A stretch of 29,462 nucleotides of DNA, taken from the NCBI RefSeq assembly GCF_019424165.1, contig NZ_JAHZAA010000030.1:952-30413 (forward strand), given 5' to 3'. A program made the position numbers and the translations under genes. The DNA comes from Desulfovibrio sp. GTDB taxonomy: Bacteria > Desulfobacterota > Desulfovibrionia > Desulfovibrionales > Desulfovibrionaceae. The first letter of the stretch is position 1. Each line of letters begins with the position of its first letter. The notes below the pieces were generated by a model, which did not search any database, was not told the DNA's origin, and saw only the letters and a list, made by a program, of their open reading frames with translations. Of this stretch, positions 23,327-29,462 are shown one piece after another.

Positions 23327-24784
23327 TTAGCCTGCGCCGCCCTGCGGGGGATTAAGCGTGCCGCCATCTTCCATAAGTATTTCAAAGTCCTGGCACGACA
23401 TGGGCCGGGCATAAAAAAAACCCTGCGCCTGAATGCTGCCAAGACCAAGAAGAAAGTTGCGCTGTGTGGCGTTTTCCACCCCTTCGCACAATACATCCAT
23501 ATGCAGATCACTGGAAAGACTGACAATACTGCTGATGATACTTTTGTTGACTGACGCTATTTCGCCGGAGCCAAGCAGGCTCCTGTCAATCTTGATGACA
23601 TCGAAAGGCACTTCCTTGAGCACATTGAGGCTCGAATACCCCGCGCCGAAATCGTCCAGCCAGATGGAATACCCGTACTGTTTGAACTGGCGCACGCTGT
23701 CGCGTATTTCTGTAAGGTTTTTGATAAAAACGCTTTCAGTGATCTCCAGCCCCACATGGCGCGGTTCAAGACCGTGCGCGCAGACCAGGGCGTGAAATTC
23801 TTCGGCAAAGGCAGGATTTCTGAAATTTTCGCGGGAAATATTGACGGTTATGGAAACAAAGGGTTTGCCCGCATCAAGGCATTGCCGCAGGTAGCGGCAA
23901 ACCTGCTCGTAAACGAGAAAATCCAGGCTGATGATGTCGCCCGATTCTTCAAGCAGAGGCACAAAACTGGCGGGCATGATATCCCTGCCGTCAGGGGTGC
24001 GCATTCTTGCCAGGGCCTCGGCCCCCACTACTGCGCCGGTGGCGATGTCTATTTGCGGTTGCAGCATAAAAAAGACGCCGCCGCATTCCAGCGACTTGAT
24101 CACGTCTTCATACAGGCTCTGCCGCTGCAAGCGGCGCACCTCCATAGCATCGGTAAAAATTCCCCCACGGGAGCGCAGGGTGGGCTTGAGGGCGCGCCGT
24201 GCCTGATCCGCCCGGCTTACATGAGGGTGCAGGCTGGCAGGCGTGCCTTCTATGGGGCAGACCCCTCCCACAAAAGCCAGGTGGCTTCGCGGGTGCAGTT
24301 TGCGCTTTTTTGCAAGAAACATTTCGCCCTTGGCGACAATCTTTCCGGCTGCGGTTTCAAGGCTCGTCCCCTCGGGAACAGCAAAAAGCATAGCAAACTG
24401 GTCGGCAAAAATGCGGCTGCCGCACACATAACAGTCCAGATGCCGCAAAAAGGCGGCAAAGGCGCGCAACATGCTGTTGCCCGCCTGCTCACCGTAAAGA
24501 CGGTTGAGCACCTGAAAGCCCTGCATATCCGCATGCAGGACGGCAAAGCGCCGCCCCATCAGGTCTGAACGCACAATCCGCAGGGCTTCTTGCAAAAATG
24601 ACTCAAACTGCAAAAGCCATGTGGTGCGGTCATATTGCTCCATGCAACCCAGCAGACGCCGGATCTGGCAGCTTTCCCGACTTTTGAGGTCCAACTCCGG
24701 AAAAAAGGACTCCACGCCCCAATCACCGGAAAGCCGCACATGCCCCCCGGCGCGGTCTTCCGTTCCATCCCCCAGAAAATGCAT
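23327..24784 (-). CDS. Degenerate-GGDEF / EAL c-di-GMP phosphodiesterase
   Basis: A 485-residue soluble protein. About 65-215 is a GGDEF-like domain whose active site is changed to RIFADQFAMLF, so cyclase activity is not expected. About 230-475 is an EAL domain with the catalytic set intact: EALARM, NISRENF, LEITES, DDFGAGYSS, VIKIDRSL, CEGVEN and QGFFYARPM. It should hydrolyse cyclic di-GMP to pGpG, and the degenerate GGDEF domain may sense GTP or act in dimerisation. No transmembrane or recognised sensor domain is present at the N-terminus (about 60 residues). The start is doubtful: GGGGGAGG ends only one base before ATG 24784, which is unusually tight. Confidence 0.9.
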   Translation of the reverse strand: MHFLGDGTEDRAGGHVRLSGDWGVESFFPELDLKSRESCQIRRLLGCMEQYDRTTWLLQFESFLQEALRIVRSDLMGRRFAVLHADMQGFQVLNRLYGEQAGNSMLRAFAAFLRHLDCYVCGSRIFADQFAMLFAVPEGTSLETAAGKIVAKGEMFLAKKRKLHPRSHLAFVGGVCPIEGTPASLHPHVSRADQARRALKPTLRSRGGIFTDAMEVRRLQRQSLYEDVIKSLECGGVFFMLQPQIDIATGAVVGAEALARMRTPDGRDIMPASFVPLLEESGDIISLDFLVYEQVCRYLRQCLDAGKPFVSITVNISRENFRNPAFAEEFHALVCAHGLEPRHVGLEITESVFIKNLTEIRDSVRQFKQYGYSIWLDDFGAGYSSLNVLKEVPFDVIKIDRSLLGSGEIASVNKSIISSIVSLSSDLHMDVLCEGVENATQRNFLLGLGSIQAQGFFYARPMSCQDFEILMEDGGTLNPPQGGAG

Positions 24785-24918
24785 GCCTCCCCCTTTCTAC
24801 GACCCGGCGAGAAGACGCCACAACGGCATTTTCCTACAATTCTGGACTGAACGAAGCTAGCGTATATTGGAATATTTTGTAAAGTGATTTCTATGGGTTG
24901 TCGAAACGCGTATCAGTA

Positions 24919-25563
24919 TCATTCGCGGCCGCGACGTACCCACCAATCCTTCTCCACCCGGCCGTACCACCAACGGTTATGGTCTGTACGCAGCACAACT
25001 TCCGCCAGCTCGCGGGCAGCCGGACTGCGCAGCCGCTTGACGGCACTTTCAAGCCATTGCCCGGCAAAAGCGTTGCCCTTGTCCAGCTCCACCTTAAGAT
25101 TGCAGATAAGGTCAAGCTGGTCCGCATCATGGGCCAGCATGGCTTCAGGGCTTGCGTTCTCTGCCAGCTCATCCCAGAGGGGCAGCACGTCATCCTCAAG
25201 GCCCGTGCCGGCAACACAGTCTTCCAGCGCGCGGCGGGGCTGGCATTGGCCGTAACGGTGGTTCACATAGTTGAGGTCGCCGGTGCGCGCCTCATGCAGG
25301 TCGTGAAAAAGGCAAAGAAACGTCACCTTTGCCGGATCAATACCGCTCATGCGCGCCAGCACATACCCCATGACGCTGACCCGGTAGGAATGCTCGGCCA
25401 CGTTTTCTTTACCGGAACCGAGAAAGGCGTAGCCCGTACGCGGAGTGTGGCGCAACATTCCTACTTCATTAAAAAAATCTGCCAGCCGCTCCAGTTTTTC
25501 CCGATTCGGCGTATCTTCCGGCATATCCTTGCTGTTCATATTTTTGATCTGTGTATCGCTCAT
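24919..25563 (-). CDS. HD-domain nucleotidase, YfbR/HDDC2-like
   Basis: A 214-residue HD-domain hydrolase. The metal site is visible as VAEHSYRVSVMGYVLA (His), FLCLFHDLHEARTGDL (His-Asp) and HDADQLDLI (Asp), the order found in YfbR 5'-deoxynucleotidases and HDDC2 proteins that dephosphorylate deoxynucleoside monophosphates. The C-terminus is rich in Trp/Arg (DHNRWWYGRVEKDWWVRR). I chose ATG 25563 (MSDTQ) with GGGAA upstream; ATGs at 25539 and 25524 are alternatives, and the open frame to 25677 is unlikely. Substrate specificity is inferred from the family only. The neighbour on the same strand is the EAL gene, 134 bases downstream. Confidence 0.86.
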   Translation of the reverse strand: MSDTQIKNMNSKDMPEDTPNREKLERLADFFNEVGMLRHTPRTGYAFLGSGKENVAEHSYRVSVMGYVLARMSGIDPAKVTFLCLFHDLHEARTGDLNYVNHRYGQCQPRRALEDCVAGTGLEDDVLPLWDELAENASPEAMLAHDADQLDLICNLKVELDKGNAFAGQWLESAVKRLRSPAARELAEVVLRTDHNRWWYGRVEKDWWVRRGRE

Positions 25564-25916
25564 GCGGTTCCCGGTATGATTTTGACGGCCCGGGCGGCAT
25601 ACAACAACGCTGCGCCCGTAACCCGCTGAAAACATGCGGCAGCCCGGCACCCGCCACACCAATACGGAAAAACTCACGCAAAGGCCGGATCAGCGCACTG
25701 GCGGGCAAGCCAAAAACTCACGTAACCCGGACAAAAGCCTTCCGCGCTGGCCGCCCGGAACACGCCGGCGCGGCAAGCATGCCTGACAAGGTCGCTGCAA
25801 CGCCCGTTCTGGCGCTTTGACGCGCAAAGCCCCGGCCCGCGTCAAACAGCAGCGCTCCCGCCCCACGGCAAACAGCACCAAGGCCGGCGTCAGCCCGGGT
25901 TCACGGCAAAGCCGCG
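25564..25916. other. Intergenic stretch downstream of zraR with an inverted repeat
   Basis: I see no gene. TTTGACGCG (25816-25824) and CGCGTCAAA (25838-25846) pair perfectly over 9 bp around 13 bases, about 70 bases beyond the zraR stop on the minus strand. It is probably the end of that transcript although it lacks a U-tract. The rest is GC-rich without a clear promoter for the HD gene. Confidence 0.5.
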
Positions 25917-27278
25917 CTATTCAAGTTCGTACTTGCGCAGCTTGTTGTGCAGGGTGGCGCGGGTGATTCCAAGGCGCCGCGCGGCCTCGCTCTTGTTATC
26001 ACCGGTCTGGCGCAGGGTTTCTTCAATAACCCTGCGCTCCACCTCATCCAGGGGCAGACCCGCCAGAGAAAGATCCGCCTCCGCCGGGGCTTCTTCCGGC
26101 GCAATGGTTTCGGACAGCACAGAGGGCAGCTCGCGCGCGGTGATGAGGTCGCCGGTGCAGAGAATAACGGCCCGTTCCACGGCATTTTCCAGTTCGCGCA
26201 CATTGCCCGGCCAGGAATGACGCAGCATGGTATCAAGCGCCTGAGCGGAGAACCCGCGCACGGCCTTGCGGTTGCGGCTGGCAAAATTTTCCAGAAAATA
26301 TGCCGCCAGCACAGGAATATCTTCTGCCCTTTCACGCAGGGGCGGCACGTCAACACTGATGACATTCAGGCGAAAAAACAGGTCTTCGCGAAAACGCCTT
26401 TGCGCCACTTCGTGCCGCAGATCGCGGTTGGTGGCGGCCAGTACGCGCACATCCACAGTAAGTTGCGTATCAGAGCCTACGCGCTGTACTTCGCCCTGTT
26501 GCAGGGCGCGCAGCAGCTTGGCCTGAAGCGCAAGGGGCATTTCGCCCACTTCGTCCAGAAAAAGCGTACCTCCGTGGGCCTGGGCAAAGCGCCCCTCGCG
26601 GCGGCGTTCCGCACCGGTGAACGAGCCTTTTTCATGCCCGAACAGTTCGGATTCCAGCAGATTTTCCGCCAGAGCCGCGCAGTTGACGGTAATAAGTGGT
26701 TTGTCGGCGCGCAGGCTTTTACCGTGCAGGGCGCGGGCCACCAGCTCCTTGCCCGTTCCCGACTCACCGGTAATGAGCACCGTGGCTTCGGTGGGAGCGA
26801 CGGTATCCATAATTTCCTGCATGGCGCGGATGGCCGGACTGCGGCCGATAATACCGGGCATGGCCGCTGCATGGCTCAACTGACGGCGCAGTTCGCGATT
26901 TTCAACGCTCAGGCGCGAATGCTCGATGCCCTGCTGCAAGGAATGCTTCAGGCTTTCAAAATCCAGGGGTTTGACCAGATAGTCATATGCCCCCAGGCGC
27001 AGCGCCTCCACAGCGGTTTCCACCGAGGAGTACGCGGTCATAAGAATGACTGGCAACGCGGGGTTATATGCAAGAATTCCCTTGAGCGCGTGTATGCCGT
27101 TCATGCGCGCCATGCGCACGTCGGTCAGCACGGCGTCAAAGGCCTTTTCCCGTACAAGGGCCACCGCCTCATCGCCATCGGCAGCTTCCTCCACCGCATA
27201 GCCCCAGGACCGAAGCATGGTTCGCAGCATACCGCGGTGCGCGTCGTCATCGTCCACTACAAGAATGCTGTTCCTCAC
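25917..27278 (-). CDS. zraR: Sigma-54-dependent response regulator, ZraR/NtrC family
   Basis: A 453-residue regulator with three parts. The receiver (1-120) has an acidic cluster VVDDDD, the phosphoacceptor Asp53 in LTDVRM, Thr81 and Lys103. The AAA+ domain (about 140-370) has Walker A GESGTGKE (171-178), the sigma-54 contact loop as GSFTGA (218-223, Ser replacing the first Ala), and Walker B GGTLFLDEVGE. The Fis-type helix-turn-helix ends the protein (NKSEAARRLGITRATLHNKL). It would bind enhancer sites and activate sigma-54 promoters. GTG 27278 has AGGAGG ten bases upstream and is preferred to ATG 27314. It lies downstream of its kinase gene. The assignment to Zra rests on the ZraP-like neighbour. 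Confidence 0.93.
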   Translation of the reverse strand: MRNSILVVDDDDAHRGMLRTMLRSWGYAVEEAADGDEAVALVREKAFDAVLTDVRMARMNGIHALKGILAYNPALPVILMTAYSSVETAVEALRLGAYDYLVKPLDFESLKHSLQQGIEHSRLSVENRELRRQLSHAAAMPGIIGRSPAIRAMQEIMDTVAPTEATVLITGESGTGKELVARALHGKSLRADKPLITVNCAALAENLLESELFGHEKGSFTGAERRREGRFAQAHGGTLFLDEVGEMPLALQAKLLRALQQGEVQRVGSDTQLTVDVRVLAATNRDLRHEVAQRRFREDLFFRLNVISVDVPPLRERAEDIPVLAAYFLENFASRNRKAVRGFSAQALDTMLRHSWPGNVRELENAVERAVILCTGDLITARELPSVLSETIAPEEAPAEADLSLAGLPLDEVERRVIEETLRQTGDNKSEAARRLGITRATLHNKLRKYELE

Positions 27279-27336
27279 CCTGACAATCCTCCTGACCAGC
27301 CGGGCCGCGGCCATTTACCGCGCTCAGCCCGGTGCA

Positions 27337-28845
27337 TCACAGACGCTTTCTCTTTCTGCGTTCCACAAAAGGCGGTGTTGCCGGAGGCACCTCCGGCAGC
27401 CAGATGCGAAAGATGGTTTCGCCTTCCGCGCCGGGCTGTGCCTGGCGGGAAGTAACGCTGATCTCGCCGTTATGAGCCTCCACGATCTTGTGGACCATGG
27501 CCAGCCCGAGACCGGTTCCCTGCCCCTTGGTCGTGAAGTAGGGGTCAAAGACATGCGGCAACTGGCGGGGGACAATTCCCACGCCCGTATCCCGCACCAT
27601 AAGACACACGCCTTTTTTATGCCACGCCACGGCAAGGGTGAGCCGCCCGCCATCCGGCATGGCGTCCAGCGCGTTGAGGCAAAGATTCAGCAAGGCCTGC
27701 CCCATACGCTCCGGGTCGACCATAGCCAGCGGCACGCCCGGGGCTATCCGGCACTCCACCTCAACACCGCGATTTTCGGCATCCTGCCTGATAAGGCGCA
27801 CAACGTGCTCCACCACATCGGCAAGACGCCCGGGGCGGGGGCAGACATCACTTGGCCGTGAAAGACCGATAAGATCCATAATAACGCGGTTGAGCCTGTC
27901 TACCTCGCTCACCATCACATTGGCCGCGGCGCGGTCTTCGCTGCCTTCGGGAAAACGCTGGCCGAAATAGGTGGCATAGCCCTTGATGGAACTCAGGGGA
28001 TTGCGAATCTCGTGAGCTACCCCGGCGGCCAGATTGCCCACAGCGGCCAGTTTTTCCTTACGGCGCACCTCGGCTTCAAGGCGGCGCACCTCTACTTCGG
28101 CCTTTCGTTGCTGCTGGCGTGACTCGCGCGCCCGTTCGGCATAATACAGCGCCAGCAGGCAGGCCAACCCCACCAGAAGGGTTACGGATGAAAGCATGGC
28201 AACATAATCCCGGTTCTGGCTGCGCGTGATTTCAAAAGGCGAAATCTCCAGCCCGAGAAAAATGATGGGAACCGGATAACCTTTGGGCATGTCGGCCATG
28301 CCGGGCGAAAACTGGCGGTACACCACAAAAACCCGTTGCCCTTCCATCTGCATGATGCCCCATTGGGCCAGCATGCCCGGACTCAGGTCACGCATACGGG
28401 ATTCGTCCATCTCCCTGCCTTCAACTTTCAGTATTTCCCCAAGGCGCACACGGCTGCTGTGCGCCACAATAATACCGTCAGGCATGGTTACGGAAACAAA
28501 AACAATGCCGGGGCTTGCCGCCATTTCTTCCAGCAGCACCTGCAGGCGCACGCCCGCCTCGCTGCGCATGCCGGACCGCAAAATGCTTTCAAAGGCAATA
28601 ATGAGAGAAGAGCCTTTTTCTGCCAGCAACCGGGCCATGGCAGCCTCGCTGCGCTCGATGGATATATAGGCTAGCAGGCTGATCATGAGGGCCAGCACCA
28701 GAGCCGCACCGCCCATAAGCAAGCCAAGAGGCGTACGCGAGACGCCCCGCATGCCCTTCATGGATGCATAAAGCTCCAGCCCTCCCCAGCCCTGGGGCGC
28801 TTCTTTCCGGCTTTCGCCGTCCGGGGTGTTGTGTGCCGAGGTCAT
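27337..28845 (-). CDS. zraS: Membrane sensor histidine kinase, ZraS-like
   Basis: A 502-residue kinase with two membrane helices (about 41-63 and 214-236) enclosing a periplasmic sensor of about 150 residues, a coiled linker rich in Glu/Arg, HisKA with His about 278 in GVAHEIRNPLSS, and an ATPase domain (N-box LLNLCLNALDAM, G1 DTGVGI, G2 GTGLGLAM). This is the NtrB/ZraS-type architecture that partners with sigma-54 regulators, and the next gene encodes one. The signal may be metal or envelope stress, judged from the ZraP-like neighbour. ATG 28845 is chosen; other in-frame ATGs at 28881 and 28761 cannot be excluded. The frame extends to 29157 only as an overlap with the divergent gene. Confidence 0.92.
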   Translation of the reverse strand: MTSAHNTPDGESRKEAPQGWGGLELYASMKGMRGVSRTPLGLLMGGAALVLALMISLLAYISIERSEAAMARLLAEKGSSLIIAFESILRSGMRSEAGVRLQVLLEEMAASPGIVFVSVTMPDGIIVAHSSRVRLGEILKVEGREMDESRMRDLSPGMLAQWGIMQMEGQRVFVVYRQFSPGMADMPKGYPVPIIFLGLEISPFEITRSQNRDYVAMLSSVTLLVGLACLLALYYAERARESRQQQRKAEVEVRRLEAEVRRKEKLAAVGNLAAGVAHEIRNPLSSIKGYATYFGQRFPEGSEDRAAANVMVSEVDRLNRVIMDLIGLSRPSDVCPRPGRLADVVEHVVRLIRQDAENRGVEVECRIAPGVPLAMVDPERMGQALLNLCLNALDAMPDGGRLTLAVAWHKKGVCLMVRDTGVGIVPRQLPHVFDPYFTTKGQGTGLGLAMVHKIVEAHNGEISVTSRQAQPGAEGETIFRIWLPEVPPATPPFVERRKRKRL

Positions 28846-28918
28846 ACCTGTACTTATAGCGTCATGCGCGCGTAGTGTCATCATGCACAGGTGGGGACCA
28901 TAAAAAAAGTTGCATGAT

Positions 28919-28943
28919 TTTTGCAATTGCATAAGATGCAAAA
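28919..28943. promoter_or_regulatory. Inverted repeat TTTTGCA-N11-TGCAAAA, likely ZraR-type enhancer
   Basis: TTTTGCA (28919-28925) and TGCAAAA (28937-28943) pair perfectly around 11 bases, in the gap between the divergent kinase and zraP-like genes. Additional TGCA half sites lie at 28911 and around 28928. The position, about 30 bases before a sigma-54-like element, is closer than most enhancers but fits a regulator-bound site. Confidence 0.5.
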
Positions 28944-28955
28944 CGTGCGTTGCCA

Positions 28956-28971
28956 CGGCAGCACTTTTGCC
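28956..28971 (+). promoter_or_regulatory. Sigma-54-like promoter of the zraP-like gene
   Basis: CGGCAGCACTTTTGCC has GG (28957-28958) and GC (28969-28970) exactly 10 bases apart with the TTTTGC -12 form; the first base deviates from TGGCAC. The predicted start is about 28982, giving a leader of roughly 60 bases. Confidence 0.5.
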
Positions 28972-29041
28972 GTCTCCGGCCCGAATACACGGCGTCTGAC
29001 GTTGCGGACGCCACAGATGCAAGATCAGGGACCATTTTGCC

Positions 29042-29462
29042 ATGCGAAAGACTTCTTTCTTACTGACCTTTCTGTGCGGCACGCTGCTGCCTGCGTATTC
29101 TCCCGCGCAAAGCCAGCAAGGCGATGCACTGCCCTCCTCGGCAGTGCGCACGGCCATGGGTACGCTGGATATGTGGCTGGACTACCTGCCGGCGGGCCAG
29201 CGCATGAAGGCCCAGATCATCGTGGAAGAGTACCGCCCCAAGGTGCGGGACTTGCGGCAGCGTATTTTCTCCAAAAAAAGCGAGCTTGAAGAGCTCAGCT
29301 ATAACCGCAACACTGCGCCTGACGCCCTGCCCCGCCTTGGCCGTGAACTGCAGGTGCTGCGCGACGAACTACAGGCACTGCTCATTCACGCAGACCAGCG
29401 TATGCGGCGTGAAGTGGGCATTCCTCTGGGAACCCTTGTCAGCAGAGGATGCAGTATGGAAT
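29042..29462 (+). CDS. zraP: ZraP-like periplasmic metal-stress protein (3' end outside window)
   Basis: About 140 residues are visible before the window ends. Residues 1-23 form a signal peptide (MRKTSFLLTFLCGTLLPAYSPA). The rest is a helical, Glu/Arg-rich stretch (QIIVEEYRPKVRDLRQRIFSKKSELEEL, then PRLGRELQVLRDELQALLIHADQRMRREVG) of the CpxP/Spy/ZraP type, which form periplasmic chaperone-like oligomers. His/Cys ligands are few in the visible part, so zinc binding cannot be judged until the C-terminus is seen. It is divergent from a ZraS/ZraR pair, as in enterobacterial zraP-zraSR. No strong ribosome binding site precedes ATG 29042. Confidence 0.83.
   Translation, partial: MRKTSFLLTFLCGTLLPAYSPAQSQQGDALPSSAVRTAMGTLDMWLDYLPAGQRMKAQIIVEEYRPKVRDLRQRIFSKKSELEELSYNRNTAPDALPRLGRELQVLRDELQALLIHADQRMRREVGIPLGTLVSRGCSME

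Noticed and set aside
25947..27455. 502-codon plus-strand open frame opposite zraR
   Set aside because: It is the antisense shadow of a GC-rich regulator gene, with His/Gln-rich composition and no domain.
28885..28899. Sigma-54-like element for zraS on the minus strand
   Set aside because: GG and GC are 11 bases apart rather than 10 and the -24 half reads TGGTCC, so it fails the spacing rule.

Overview
The window reads as about 29.5 kb of GC-rich chromosome from a free-living, motile Gram-negative bacterium. Protein style, dense Ala/Gly-rich coding, the DUF134/DUF5320 pair, a lone fliR and the LrgAB/LysR arrangement best fit a Desulfovibrio-type sulfate reducer (Desulfovibrionaceae). That placement is inference from recognised families, not a database match. 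I see no rRNA, tRNA, CRISPR array, transposase or prophage gene.

Layout. (1) 1-2.9 kb: the 3' end of an EamA-type permease with a perfect bidirectional terminator, then an lrgAB-like operon on the minus strand diverging from a LysR regulator; the shared intergenic region carries two matching LysR-type boxes. (2) 3.0-8.4 kb: thiE behind a DUF362 gene on the minus strand, diverging from a large MscK/MscS-like mechanosensitive channel, followed by a small cupin gene and its terminator. (3) 8.6-9.9 kb: a small regulated island with a promoter carrying two identical 12-bp palindromes, a Gly/Met/Arg-rich DUF5320-like protein, a repeat-bounded segment that could be a miniature mobile element, and a DUF134 (UPF0251) helix-turn-helix protein. 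(4) 9.9-13.3 kb: minus-strand housekeeping and accessory genes (YbaK-type deacylase, YdcZ-type transporter, VOC protein, PfkB kinase, cutA). (5) 13.4-18.4 kb: nth (endonuclease III), cheV behind a sigma-28-like promoter, an SmvA/EmrB-like drug exporter, and fliR just after a sigma-54-like element. (6) 18.5-25.6 kb: gltX, a PAS-containing hybrid histidine kinase, argB with a clear terminator, a degenerate-GGDEF/EAL protein and an HD-domain nucleotidase. (7) 25.9-29.46 kb: a ZraR/ZraS-like sigma-54 two-component system diverging from a ZraP-like periplasmic protein that is cut by the window end.

How the parts fit. Signalling and motility recur: cheV, fliR, a c-di-GMP phosphodiesterase and a hybrid kinase. 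Envelope stress is the other theme: mechanosensitive channel, LrgAB, drug exporter, CutA and the Zra-type module. The main regulatory readings are the twin boxes at lrgAB/lysR, the twin palindromes before the DUF5320 gene, sigma-28 at cheV, sigma-54-like elements at fliR and zraP, and an inverted repeat in the zra intergenic region. All were found by eye and need scoring against the whole genome.
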